A DNA stretch of 64,000 nucleotides from NCBI RefSeq assembly GCF_014648855.1, contig NZ_BMRX01000007.1, positions 62,001-126,000 of the forward strand, in the 5' to 3' direction. Below, in pieces: positions 26,031 to 36,094 of this stretch. Within the stretch, counting starts at the first letter, position 1; each line of letters opens with the position of its first letter. Source of the stretch: Streptomyces parvulus (GTDB taxonomy: Bacteria > Actinomycetota > Actinomycetes > Streptomycetales > Streptomycetaceae). The notes under the pieces were generated by a model. That model was given only the letters and a program-made list of their open reading frames with translations, was not told where the DNA came from and ran no database searches. The position numbers were made by a program, and so were the translations under genes.

Positions 26031-26045
26031 GCCGTCTGATCGCCC

Positions 26046-29000
26046 TTAGGAGGGCAGTTCCTTGAGCTGGATGTTGCGGAAGGAGACCTGGTCGTCGGCG
26101 CCGTGGTTCTGGAGGCCGATGTACCCGTCGGTCAGGCTCCGCTCGGGGTCCTTGTTGGTGAAGTCGTTGATCTTGACTCCGTTGAGGAACACCTGGAGGC
26201 GTTCGCCCTGGACCTTGATCTCGTAGGAGTTCCACTGGCCGGGCGGCCGCAGAACCTGGTCACGGGCCTTGATGTTCGCCGCCTTGAACGTGTAGACGGA
26301 GCCGGTGGTGCGGTCCGCCGCGTCCGTGGCGTCGATCTGGATCTCGTAGCCCTTGTTCACCGCGGACCAGGGGTCGTCGGAGGCGGGGAAGCCCACGAAG
26401 ATCCCGGAGTTGTCGTCGCCCTGCATCTTCCAGTCGAGCTTCAGGGAGTACGACTTCAGCTCCTTGGCCTGGTACCACAGCAGGCCCATGCCGCCCTCGG
26501 ACTCCAGGGCGCCGTCCTTGACGTTGAACTTGCCGGGGCCGGCCTGCTTCCAGCCCTCCAGGGTCTGGCCGTTGAAGATGTCCCGGTAGTCGGTGCTCGG
26601 CTTGCAGTCGGCCTTGACCTGGCCGGTGGCGTACTGCATGCCGCCGAGCAGGTGGCCGCGGAAGGCCTCCTCCGCGTAGGACTCCTTGGTGTGGCCGAGG
26701 CCGGTGTAGAAGGCGCGGCCGCCCTCGTAGGGCTGGCACCAGGCGATCGGGTGGTCGCCCTTCATGTTGCCGCCCTGGTAGGTGGTCTCGTCCAGGGTGG
26801 CGAGGACCTTGGCCCGCTCACGCGGGTTGGTGCGGTAGTTGTACAGCTCGTCCGTGTGCTCCCAGGCGTCGTCCAGGTGCGCGGTGGACGGGTGGTCGTG
26901 GTCCTCGACGCGGACGGTGGCCTTCTGGATGGCCGGGTGCGAGTCGAAGTAGGCGCCGACCAGGCCGCCGTAGAACTCCCAGTCGTACTCGGTGTCGGCC
27001 GCGGCGTGGACGCCCATGTAGCCGCCGCCGTTCTTGACGTAGTTCTCGAACGCCGTCTGCTGAGCGGCGTTGAGGACGTCACCGGTGGTGGACAGGAAGG
27101 CGACCGCGTCGTACTTGGCGAGGTTGGCGGTGGTGAACTGCCCGGCCTCCTCGGTCGCCGTGACGGAGATGCCGGCGGGGGCGCCGATCTCCTTGAGCGC
27201 GGCGATGCCCGCCGGGATGGAGTCGTGGCGGAAGCCGGCCGTCTTGGAGAAGACGAGGACCTTCTTGCCGGCCTTGAAGGGCTCGGTGGAGAACTCGAAG
27301 TCGTCCACGTCGTAGAGCGCGCCGTCGCCGCCCCGGAAGACCAGGTACACGTCGGTGGTCTTCTTGGGCAGGGCCCGCAGCGGTACGTCGACGTTCTGGA
27401 AGGTCTCCCAGCTGCCCGTCGGCGGGATGTACGCCGAGCCGTGCAGCGGGCCCTCGGGCGAGCCGGTGCGCACCTCGAGGTAGCCGCCGGCGCCGCCGGA
27501 GGAGGCGCGGACGGTCAGCTTCTTCTGGCCGTCGAACTTGTAGGGGCTGAAGGAGATCCAGTCCCCGTCCTCGATGTTGCCGACGGTCTTGCCGCCGTTG
27601 GCCCCGGTCTTGTCGATGACCGAGACACCGGACTGGCCGCCGAAGTGCTCGGCCTGGCGGTGCGGCGGCTGGATGACGGTGCGGGCGGTGCCGGTCAGGG
27701 CCTCCTGGCCGTTCGCCCCGCCGTCGGTGTAGCTGGCACCGACGACACCGTAGATGTTGGCGTTGGGGTCGTGGCCGCCGTCGCCGGGCGGCGGGTTGAG
27801 AGTGCCCTCACAGCCCATCTCGCTGGTCAGCTCGTGGGCGTGGGAGTCGTGGCCGAGGCTGTAGGCGACCTTGACCTTGGAGCAGTCGATCGTCTCCTCG
27901 GGGTCGGTGACCTTCACCTTGAACGGGATGGGCTCGCCCATCGGGAGCAGGGTGCCGTTGCCCGGGGTCTCGATGGTCACCGTGGGCGCGGTGTTGCCGA
28001 CCACGACCCGGACGCTGGCGGTGCCGGTGTTGCCCTCGGGGTCCGTGGCGGTGAAGGTCGCGGTGTAGGTGCCGACCTTCTTGTACTTGTGGGTGGGCGT
28101 CAGGCCCTCGCCCTTGGTGCCGTCGCCGAAGTCCCAGCTGTAGGTGAGGTCCGGGGAGTCGGCGTCCTTGGCGCTCGCGGTGAACCGGACCTTGAGGCCC
28201 GCCGCGCCGGAGGTCTTGTCGGCGCTCACCTCGGCGATCGGGGAGAAGCCGTCCTCGGCGTTCTCGATCCGGTAGAGCGCGGAGTTCTCGTCGCCCTGGA
28301 ACCAGGAGAGGCCGTAGTCGAGGATGTAGAGCGCGCCGTCGGGGCCGAACTCCATGTCCATGATCTGGGTGCCGGTCCACGGGAAGTCGTTGATCTTCGC
28401 GACCGTCCCGTCGGCGTTCTGCTCGATCCGCTTGATCCACTGGCGGCCGAACTCACCGGCGAAGAAGTCCCCGTCGTACTCCTCGGGGAACTTCACGCTG
28501 GACTCGAGGTCGGGGTCGTACCGGTAGACCGGGCCGCCCATCGGGGACTCGGAGCCGGTGCCGAACTCGGGCACGGAGGCGCCGTCGTACGGGATCCAGG
28601 CGGCCTGCGCGGGCGGCAGGTCGGTGAGGCCGGTGTTGTGCCGGGAGGTGTTCTTGGGCGCCGCGCAGTCGAACTTGGCACCGGACGCGCCGGTGGCGAA
28701 GTCGTAGGCGTTGTAGGCGTCGTTGTCGCCGGTGCAGTACGGCCAGCCGAAGTTGCCGGCCTCGGTGACCTTGGCGAACTCGACCTGTCCGGCCGGTCCG
28801 CGGTTCGGGTCGGCGGCGCCGGCGTCGGGGCCGTAGTCGCCGACGTAGACCGTGCCGGTCTCCTCGTCGACGTTCAGCCGGAACGGGTTGCGGAAGCCCA
28901 TCGCGTAGATCTCGGGACGGGTCTTCTCGGTGCCCGGGGCGAAGAGGTTGCCCTCCGGGACGGTGTAGGAGCCGTCTTCGGCGACCTTGATGCGCAGGAT

Positions 29001-29759
29001 CTTGCCGCGCAGGTCGTTGGTGTTGCCGGCGCTGCGGCGGGCGTCGAAGGCGGGGTTGCGGTCGGCGCGCTCGTCGATCGGCGTGAAGCCGTCGGAGGCG
29101 AAGGGGTTGGTGTCGTCGCCGGTGGACAGGTAGAGGTTGCCCTCGGCGTCGAAGTCGATGTCGCCGCCGACGTGGCAGCAGGTGCCGCGGGAGGCCGCGA
29201 CGTCCAGGACCTTCTTCTCGCTGGCCGTGTCCAGCGTCCCGTCGGACTTGAGCACGAAGCGGGAGAGGCGGTTGACGCCGTCGAACTTCGCGAAGTCCGC
29301 GGCGGTGCCGGTCTCCGGGGCGTCGCCCGCGGGGGTGTCGAGCGGCGGGGCGTAGTAGAGGTAGATCGCCCGGTTGTTCGCGAAGTCCGGGTCGATGCCG
29401 ACGCCCTGCAGGCCCTCCTCGTCGTGGCTGTAGACGTCGAGCTTGCCGGCGACCTTGGTGACGCCGCCCTGGTCGGTCAGGCGCAGTGTGCCGTCGCGCG
29501 AGGTGTGCAGGACGCTGCGGTCGGGGAGCACGGCGAGCGACATCGGCTCGCCCATCTCGGGTTCGCCCTTGGCGAGCGGGACCTGCTGGAACTGCCCCTC
29601 GGCGGCTGCCGGTTCGTCGTGCTCCGGGTGGCCTGGGTGGGCGCCGGCGACGGTGGCCGGGGCGCCCACGGCCAGCATCAGGCCGGTGAAGAGGGCGAGA
29701 GTGGTGCGGAGCCTGGGACGCCTCGTGGTCCTGGTGCCATTGAGTCTGGTTCTGTGCAC
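26046..29759 (-). CDS. Large secreted multidomain carbohydrate-active protein (GSDH, PKD, CBM, ThuA, DUF1080)
   Basis: A 1237-residue exported protein. GTG 29759 follows GGAGG at six bases. A basic N-terminus and hydrophobic stretch (TTLALFTGLMLAVGAPA) end in AGAHP, a signal peptide. Residues ~55-480: PQQ-type glucose/sorbosone dehydrogenase propeller (GGDIDFDAEGNLYLSTGDD; GFRNPFRLNVDEETG). About 485-565: PKD domain (YSWDFGDGTKGEG). About 650-790: carbohydrate-binding, beta-sandwich region. About 800-1010: ThuA-like glutamine-amidotransferase fold (LVFSKTAGFRHDSI, GGGYMGVHAAADTE). About 1030-1237: DUF1080/3-keto-disaccharide hydrolase domain. Together these suggest oxidation to 3-keto sugars and their cleavage outside the cell, feeding the ABC importer upstream. 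A candidate ROK operator and a second palindrome precede it. Confidence 0.85.
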   Translation of the reverse strand: MHRTRLNGTRTTRRPRLRTTLALFTGLMLAVGAPATVAGAHPGHPEHDEPAAAEGQFQQVPLAKGEPEMGEPMSLAVLPDRSVLHTSRDGTLRLTDQGGVTKVAGKLDVYSHDEEGLQGVGIDPDFANNRAIYLYYAPPLDTPAGDAPETGTAADFAKFDGVNRLSRFVLKSDGTLDTASEKKVLDVAASRGTCCHVGGDIDFDAEGNLYLSTGDDTNPFASDGFTPIDERADRNPAFDARRSAGNTNDLRGKILRIKVAEDGSYTVPEGNLFAPGTEKTRPEIYAMGFRNPFRLNVDEETGTVYVGDYGPDAGAADPNRGPAGQVEFAKVTEAGNFGWPYCTGDNDAYNAYDFATGASGAKFDCAAPKNTSRHNTGLTDLPPAQAAWIPYDGASVPEFGTGSESPMGGPVYRYDPDLESSVKFPEEYDGDFFAGEFGRQWIKRIEQNADGTVAKINDFPWTGTQIMDMEFGPDGALYILDYGLSWFQGDENSALYRIENAEDGFSPIAEVSADKTSGAAGLKVRFTASAKDADSPDLTYSWDFGDGTKGEGLTPTHKYKKVGTYTATFTATDPEGNTGTASVRVVVGNTAPTVTIETPGNGTLLPMGEPIPFKVKVTDPEETIDCSKVKVAYSLGHDSHAHELTSEMGCEGTLNPPPGDGGHDPNANIYGVVGASYTDGGANGQEALTGTARTVIQPPHRQAEHFGGQSGVSVIDKTGANGGKTVGNIEDGDWISFSPYKFDGQKKLTVRASSGGAGGYLEVRTGSPEGPLHGSAYIPPTGSWETFQNVDVPLRALPKKTTDVYLVFRGGDGALYDVDDFEFSTEPFKAGKKVLVFSKTAGFRHDSIPAGIAALKEIGAPAGISVTATEEAGQFTTANLAKYDAVAFLSTTGDVLNAAQQTAFENYVKNGGGYMGVHAAADTEYDWEFYGGLVGAYFDSHPAIQKATVRVEDHDHPSTAHLDDAWEHTDELYNYRTNPRERAKVLATLDETTYQGGNMKGDHPIAWCQPYEGGRAFYTGLGHTKESYAEEAFRGHLLGGMQYATGQVKADCKPSTDYRDIFNGQTLEGWKQAGPGKFNVKDGALESEGGMGLLWYQAKELKSYSLKLDWKMQGDDNSGIFVGFPASDDPWSAVNKGYEIQIDATDAADRTTGSVYTFKAANIKARDQVLRPPGQWNSYEIKVQGERLQVFLNGVKINDFTNKDPERSLTDGYIGLQNHGADDQVSFRNIQLKELPS

Positions 29760-29854
29760 GAAGTCCCTCCGGGAACGGGTGGGCCGTACGGATCGGGTGC
29801 GAAGGCGTGCGATGCGGGCGCCGGGGTGCGCCGTCACCCCGGAGGCGTGGGTGT

Positions 29855-29869
29855 CCTGAACACTTCAGG
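29855..29869. promoter_or_regulatory. CCTGAA-CAC-TTCAGG palindrome
   Basis: A perfect 6-bp inverted repeat with a 3-bp centre lies 96 bp upstream of the large secreted protein's start codon. Its size and symmetry suit a dimeric repressor site; the regulator is unknown. Confidence 0.4.
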
Positions 29870-29921
29870 GACGGTAACCGCGTTCGTCCGGGGCCAACAC
29901 CCCTTGGGCCGGGACTTGTTT

Positions 29922-29947
29922 GAACTTTTTCCCAACTCAGGACAAAG
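29922..29947. promoter_or_regulatory. Candidate ROK operator upstream of secreted ThuA/DUF1080 gene
   Basis: This 26-bp stretch begins GAACTTT and ends GGACAAAG. It aligns without gaps to 37410-37435 upstream of the ROK gene, 18 of 26 positions identical, with both ends conserved. Confidence 0.5.
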
Positions 29948-29969
29948 CGGGATCCGGGCAGGCCGGACC

Positions 29970-29995
29970 GGGGACCGGTGCTCTCACCGGCCCCC
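29970..29995 (-). terminator. Terminator after the ABC/MocA/isomerase operon
   Basis: GGGGACCGGTG (29970-29980) pairs with CACCGGCCCCC (29985-29995) around CTCT, with one mismatch, 27 bp past the leftward isomerase stop. Confidence 0.6.
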
Positions 29996-30022
29996 TTCCC
30001 GGCCATCGGCCGGAAGCGTGGA

Positions 30023-31021
<999 letters not shown>

Positions 31022-31037
31022 GTCGCTGCCAGCCTCC

Positions 31038-32291
31038 TCAGGGGGCGATCGGGGTGTAGACGGAGTTCTTCTCGGCGCTCTCCTCGACCGCGGCGAGCAC
31101 CCGCTGCACCTGGAGCCCGTCGGCGAAGGACGGCTCGGGGCGGCGGCCCTCGGCGACGGCGTGGACGAGGTCGCGGGCCTGGTGCACGAAGGTGTGCTCG
31201 TAGCCGAGTCCGTGGCCCGGCGGCCACCAGGCGTCGAGGTAGGGGTGTTCCGGTTCGGTCACCAGGATGCGGCGGAAGCCGGCGTGCTCCCCCGGTTCCG
31301 TGCCGTCGTGGTACGACAGCTCGTTGAGGCGCTCCAGGTCGAAGGCGAGCGAGCCGCGCTCTCCGTTGAGTTCGATGCGCAGGGAGTTCTTGCGGCCGGT
31401 GGCGTAGCGGGTGGCCTCGAAGGAGACCAGGGCGCCGGAGGTGAGGCGGCCGGTGAAGACGGCCGCGTCGTCGACGGTGACCTCGCCCATGACGCCGTCG
31501 GCCGAGGCCGCGGTCAGGCCCCGGGCGGCGCCGGCGGGCAGCGGGCGCTGCCGTACGAAGGTCTCGGTGAGGGCGGAGACGCCCGCGATCCTCTCCCCCG
31601 TCAGGTACTGGGCGAGGTCGACGATGTGGGCACCGAGGTCGCCGAGGGCGCCCGATCCGGCCAGCTCCTTGCGCAGCCGCCAGGTGAGCGGGGCCCCGGG
31701 GTCCACCAGCCAGTCCTGGAGGTAGGTCACCCGCACGTGCCGAAGCCGTCCGACCCGGCCCTCGGCGACCATCCGCCGGGCCAGCGCGGTGGCGGGCACC
31801 CGGCGGTAGTTGAAGCCGACCATGGCCAGCTGGCCCCGCGCACCCGCCTCCTCGGCGACGCGGGTCATCTCCTCGGCCTCCTCGACGGTGTTGGCCAGGG
31901 GCTTCTCGCACAGCACGTGCTTGCCAGCGGCCAGCGCGGCCAGCGCGATCTCGGCGTGGCTGTCGCCGGGGGTGCAGACGTCGACCACGTCGATGTCGTC
32001 CCGTTCGACCAGGGCCCGCCAGTCCGTCTCGGTGCTCTCCCAGCCGTGCCGCTCGGCCGCGGTGCGGACGGCGTCGGCGTCCCGCCCGCAGATGGCCGCC
32101 ATCACCGGGTTCAGGGGCAGGTCGAAGACCCGGCCGGCGGTGCGCCAGCCCTGGGAGTGGGCGGCGCCCATGAAGGCGTAGCCGACCATGCCGATGCGCA
32201 GGGGCGGTCTGGTCGCGGATGCCCCCGTGGCCCCGTTCCCGGTCCCGGCGGCGGCTGCCCCGGCCCCCTCGGGCTGCTGCGGCTGTCCCAT
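31038..32291 (-). CDS. Gfo/Idh/MocA-family NAD(P)-dependent oxidoreductase
   Basis: A 417-residue protein. After an Ala/Gly-rich leader of about 28 residues comes the Rossmann motif [33 protein letters not shown] (about 125-142) holds the catalytic EKP lysine, and [12 protein letters not shown] and [15 protein letters not shown] mark the second domain. The family oxidises or reduces sugars and inositols at a single hydroxyl. Encoded between the periplasmic binding protein and the TIM-barrel isomerase in the ROK-controlled operon, it probably acts on the imported sugar. Confidence 0.85.
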   Translation of the reverse strand: MGQPQQPEGAGAAAAGTGNGATGASATRPPLRIGMVGYAFMGAAHSQGWRTAGRVFDLPLNPVMAAICGRDADAVRTAAERHGWESTETDWRALVERDDIDVVDVCTPGDSHAEIALAALAAGKHVLCEKPLANTVEEAEEMTRVAEEAGARGQLAMVGFNYRRVPATALARRMVAEGRVGRLRHVRVTYLQDWLVDPGAPLTWRLRKELAGSGALGDLGAHIVDLAQYLTGERIAGVSALTETFVRQRPLPAGAARGLTAASADGVMGEVTVDDAAVFTGRLTSGALVSFEATRYATGRKNSLRIELNGERGSLAFDLERLNELSYHDGTEPGEHAGFRRILVTEPEHPYLDAWWPPGHGLGYEHTFVHQARDLVHAVAEGRRPEPSFADGLQVQRVLAAVEESAEKNSVYTPIAP

Positions 32292-32386
32292 GCGGATGTC
32301 CTCCTCGTCGTGGTGGCGCGGTGGGGGGTGGGACCCGCCCCGGGCGGCTGGTCAGGCCGCTGCCGGGGCCGGGTCCTGGAGATCCG

Positions 32387-33430
32387 TCACTTGAAGCCCG
32401 TGGACATGTACTGGTCGACGTTCTCCTTGTCGACGACGGCCGAGTAGCAGGTGACCGTCGAGGGGATCTCGAACTCGGCGAGCCCGCTGACGCCCTTGCC
32501 CTGGCCGAGCGCGCGGGCCAGGTCGATCGCGGAGGCGGCCATGGTCGGCGGGTAGAGCACCGTCGCCTTCAGCACGCCGCTGTCCGCCTTGATGGCCTGG
32601 AAGGCGGAGAGCGCGCCGGCGCCGCCGACCATCAGGAAGTCGTCGCGTCCGGCCTGCTCGATGGCGCGCAGGGCGCCCACGCCCTGGTCGTCGTCGTGGT
32701 TCCACAGGGCGTCGAAGCTCGACTGGGCCTGCAGCAGCTGGGCCATCTTGGACTGTCCGGACTCGACCGTGAACTCGGCGGCCTGGCGGGCCACCTTCTT
32801 GATGTTCGGGTAGTTCTTCAGACCGTCGTCGAAGCCCTGGGTGCGCTGCTGGGTCAGTTCGAGGTTGTCGATGCCGGCCAGCTCGATGACCTTGGCGTCC
32901 GGCTTGTCCTTCAGCTTCTCGCCGATGTAGTGGGCGGCGTTGAGGCCCATGCCGTAGTTGTCGCCGCCGACCCAGCAGCGGTAGGCCTGGGGGCTGTTGA
33001 AGATGCGGTCGAGGTTGACGACCGGGATGCCGGCGCGCATCGCCTTGAGGCCGATCTGGGTGAGGGCCTTGCCGTCCGCGGGCAGGATGACCAGGACGTC
33101 GACCTTCTTGTTGATGAGGGTCTCGATCTGGCCGATCTGCTGGGCGGTGTCGTTGGAGCCCTCGGTGACCTCGAGGCTGACGTCCGAGTACTTCTTGGCG
33201 CGGTTCTGCGCCTGGTCGTTGACGGCGTTGAGCCAGCCGTGGTCGGCCTGCGGACCCGCGTAGCCGATGGTGACCTGCTTGCCGGGCTTGTCGTCGGCGG
33301 CGGGCTGCGTGTCCGCCGCCTTGTCGCCGCCGTCGTCCGGGTCGTTGCTCGTGCACCCGGTGAGGACGGCACCGGCGGACACGGCGGCGGCTCCGAAGAG
33401 CAGCCCTCTGCGACTCGTGAGCTTCGTCAT
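32387..33430 (-). CDS. Ribose-type ABC transporter substrate-binding lipoprotein
   Basis: A 347-residue lipoprotein. The N-terminus has twin arginines (SRRGLLFGAAAVSAG) and the lipobox VLTGC with Cys about residue 26. The mature part is a periplasmic-binding-protein type I fold (ITIGYAGPQ-like start, VDVLVILPADGKALTQIGLKA, GIPVVNLDR, ALWNHDDDQGVGALRAIEQAG). It lies 17 bp after the permease gene. It presumably binds a sugar or cyclitol for the RbsA/RbsC-like transporter. The ligand is unknown. Confidence 0.9.
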   Translation of the reverse strand: MTKLTSRRGLLFGAAAVSAGAVLTGCTSNDPDDGGDKAADTQPAADDKPGKQVTIGYAGPQADHGWLNAVNDQAQNRAKKYSDVSLEVTEGSNDTAQQIGQIETLINKKVDVLVILPADGKALTQIGLKAMRAGIPVVNLDRIFNSPQAYRCWVGGDNYGMGLNAAHYIGEKLKDKPDAKVIELAGIDNLELTQQRTQGFDDGLKNYPNIKKVARQAAEFTVESGQSKMAQLLQAQSSFDALWNHDDDQGVGALRAIEQAGRDDFLMVGGAGALSAFQAIKADSGVLKATVLYPPTMAASAIDLARALGQGKGVSGLAEFEIPSTVTCYSAVVDKENVDQYMSTGFK

Positions 33431-33447
33431 GACGGTGAACCCTTTCC

Positions 33448-34467
33448 TCAATGCGTGCTTGCGGTACGGCGCTGGACCAGCACGGCGGCGACGATGATCG
33501 CGCCCTTGGCGATCTGCTGCACGTCGGTCTGCAGGTTGTTCAGGGCGAAGATGTTCGTGATGGTGGTGAAGATCAGGACGCCGAGCACGGAGCCGATGAT
33601 GGTTCCGCGCCCGCCGCTGAGCAGCGTGCCGCCGATGATCGCGGCGGCGATGGCGTCGAGTTCGTAGAGGTTGCCGTTGGTGTTCTGGCCGGAGCCGGCC
33701 AGGGCGATCAACAGGAAGGCGGCGATGCCGCAGCACAGCCCGGAGAGCAGGTAGATGTAGAGGCGCTGGCGGCGGACGTCGATGCCGGCCAGCCGGGCGG
33801 CCTCCGGGTTGCCGCCGACGGCGACGGTGCGGCGGCCGAAGGTGGTCCGGTTGAGCACCAGCCAGCCGATGACGGTGACGGCCGCGAAGACCAGGACCAG
33901 CGGCGGGATGCCGAGCACGTAGGAGTCCCGCTCGGCGAGGTCCAGGACGCCCGGCACCGTGACGACCTGGGTGCGCCCGTCGGTGATCTGCAGGGCCAGG
34001 CCGCGTGCCGAGGCCAGCATGGCGAGGGTGGCGATGAACGGCACCATCGTGCCGTAGGCGATGAGCACGCCGTTGACCAGGCCGCAGCCGACTCCGACGA
34101 CGACCGCGGTGAAGAGGATGCCGGCGAAGCCGAAGTCCTGGGTGGCGACGGTGGTCGCCCACACCGAGGACAGGGCGACGATGGCGCCCACGGAGAGGTC
34201 GATGCCCCCGGACATGATCACGAAGGTCATGCCGACGGTGACGACGCCGATGACGGACGCCTGGGTGAGCACCAGCTGGAGGTTGCGGGTGTCGAGGAAC
34301 GAGTCGGGCTGGGTGATGCCGCCGATGAGGACCAGGACGGCGAGCACGCCGAGCAGGCTGAGGGTGCGGACGTCGGCGCCGGCCGTCAGGTTCTTCCAGG
34401 CGGGCCGGGTGTCCACCGGTGCCGCCTTGCTGGTGCCGTCCCGCGGCGGGGACACGTGCTGCGTCAT
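33448..34467 (-). CDS. Ribose-type ABC transporter permease
   Basis: A 339-residue RbsC-family permease with 8-10 hydrophobic segments. The conserved block MTFVIMSGGIDLSVGAIVAL lies near residues 83-102, with VGGNPEAARLAGIDVRR near 220 and DAIAAAIIGGTLLSGGRG near 270, all typical. The ATG overlaps the stop of the ATPase gene (ATGA), giving coupled translation. Confidence 0.92.
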   Translation of the reverse strand: MTQHVSPPRDGTSKAAPVDTRPAWKNLTAGADVRTLSLLGVLAVLVLIGGITQPDSFLDTRNLQLVLTQASVIGVVTVGMTFVIMSGGIDLSVGAIVALSSVWATTVATQDFGFAGILFTAVVVGVGCGLVNGVLIAYGTMVPFIATLAMLASARGLALQITDGRTQVVTVPGVLDLAERDSYVLGIPPLVLVFAAVTVIGWLVLNRTTFGRRTVAVGGNPEAARLAGIDVRRQRLYIYLLSGLCCGIAAFLLIALAGSGQNTNGNLYELDAIAAAIIGGTLLSGGRGTIIGSVLGVLIFTTITNIFALNNLQTDVQQIAKGAIIVAAVLVQRRTASTH

Positions 34468-35981
34468 GACGCCGGGCTTCCTTCCATCACGAGGTCGAGT
34501 ACGCGGTGTTCGTCGAGTTCGCGGGCGGGGGCCTCGTGCACGACGCTCCCCTCGCGCAGTACCAGCACCCGGTCGGCCAGGCCCAGGACCTCGGGGACCT
34601 CGCTGGAGACCAGCAGGACGGCGAGGCCCTCGTCGGCGAGGCGCCGGATGACGGCGTACAGCTCCGCGCGGGCGCCCACGTCGACGCCGCGGGTGGGCTC
34701 GTCGAGGAGCAGGACCCGGCAGCCGCGCAGCAGCCAGCGGGCGAGGACCGCCTTCTGCTGGTTGCCGCCGGAGAGGGTGCGCACCGGGGCGGTGGGGTTG
34801 TCGGGCCGCAGCGACAGTTCGCGGGTCGCGGCGCGGGCCGCCTTCAGTTCGGCCCCGCGGTCGATCCAGCCGCCGCGCGAGAAGCGGGACATGGCGGAGA
34901 CCGACACGTTGCGGGTGACGGACTCCAGCATCAGCAGGGCCTGCGCCTTGCGCTCCTCGGGGGCGAGTCCGAGTCCGGCGCGCACCGCGGCGCGCACGCT
35001 GCCCGGCCGCAGCGCCCGCCCGTCGACGAGGACCTGTCCGGCGTTCGGCTTGCGGGCCCCGTAGACGGTCTCCAGGATCTCGGAGCGGCCGGAGCCGACG
35101 AGTCCGGCGAGGCCGACGATCTCGCCGGGGCGGACGTCCAGGTCGAGCGGTGCGAACTCGCCGTGCCGGGTCAGTCCGCGGACGCTCAGCACCGGCTCGC
35201 CGGTGCCGGGGGCGGCGGGCCGCTCCGGGAAGACGTACTCGACGTTGCGCCCGGTCATCAGGGCCACCACGTCGCGGGTGGGCGTGTCCTTGGCGGGCAG
35301 TCCGCCGGCCACCGCCCGGCCGTCCTTGAGGACGGTGACCCGGTCGCCGATGCGGCGGATCTCCTCCAGGCGGTGCGAGATGTAGACGACGGCGACGCCG
35401 TCGGCGGTGAGGTCGGCGACGATGCGGAAGAGGTTGTCGACCTCGTCCGGGTCGAGCGCGGCGGAGGGTTCGTCCATCACGATGAGCCGTACGTCGTGCG
35501 AGAGCGCCCGCGCCATGGACACGATCTGCTGCTGGGCCGCGGAGAGGTCCCCGACCAGCCGGCCCGGGTCGACCTCGGGGTGCCCGAGCCGCTTCAGCAG
35601 CTGGGCCGTCGAGGTCTTCGCCGCCCTTCCGCGCACGACGAAGCCGGCGCTGGTCGGCTCGTGGCCGAGGTGGACGTTCTCGGCCACCGACAGGTGCTCC
35701 ACCAGGTCGAGTTCCTGGTAGATGGTGGCGATGCCGAGGCGCATGGCCGCGATGGGCGAGCGCAGGGTGACGTCCTCGCCGCGCCAGCGGATGGTGCCGG
35801 TGTCGGGCTGGTGGGCGCCGGCCAGCACCTTGATGAGCGTGGACTTCCCGGCGCCGTTCTGGCCGAGCAGGCAGTGCACCTCGCCGGCCTGGACGTCGAG
35901 GTCGACGCCGTCCAGGGCCCGGACTCCGGGGAACGACTTGGTGATGCCGGACATGCTGAGCAGCGGTGGTTCTGGTGCCAT
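34464..35981 (-). CDS. Sugar ABC transporter ATP-binding protein, two ATPase domains
   Basis: A 505-residue RbsA/MglA-like protein. Domain 1: Walker A GQNGAGKST (about 39-47), signature DLSAAQQQIVSMARAL, Walker B LIVMDEPSAALD. Domain 2: degenerate Walker A GLVGSGRSEI, as usual in this family, signature LSGGNQQKAVLARWL and LLLDEPTRGVDVGA. The degenerate second P-loop is a family trait, not damage. It is the first transporter gene downstream of the ROK regulator. Confidence 0.92.
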   Translation of the reverse strand: MAPEPPLLSMSGITKSFPGVRALDGVDLDVQAGEVHCLLGQNGAGKSTLIKVLAGAHQPDTGTIRWRGEDVTLRSPIAAMRLGIATIYQELDLVEHLSVAENVHLGHEPTSAGFVVRGRAAKTSTAQLLKRLGHPEVDPGRLVGDLSAAQQQIVSMARALSHDVRLIVMDEPSAALDPDEVDNLFRIVADLTADGVAVVYISHRLEEIRRIGDRVTVLKDGRAVAGGLPAKDTPTRDVVALMTGRNVEYVFPERPAAPGTGEPVLSVRGLTRHGEFAPLDLDVRPGEIVGLAGLVGSGRSEILETVYGARKPNAGQVLVDGRALRPGSVRAAVRAGLGLAPEERKAQALLMLESVTRNVSVSAMSRFSRGGWIDRGAELKAARAATRELSLRPDNPTAPVRTLSGGNQQKAVLARWLLRGCRVLLLDEPTRGVDVGARAELYAVIRRLADEGLAVLLVSSEVPEVLGLADRVLVLREGSVVHEAPARELDEHRVLDLVMEGSPAS

Positions 35982-36094
35982 GTGAGGTCCCCTCGGCGGG
36001 CATGCGGGCCGGTGTCAGGGCAGAGCAGGGCAGGGCAGGGCAGAGCGCTGTGCTGGTGGAGCGGGACGGAGGTGACGGAGGTACCGGAGGGTTC

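Noticed and set aside
36013..36045. GGCAG/GCAGA short repeats upstream of the ABC ATPase gene
   Set aside because: Only a few imperfect pentamers with no dyad symmetry; no regulatory meaning can be supported.
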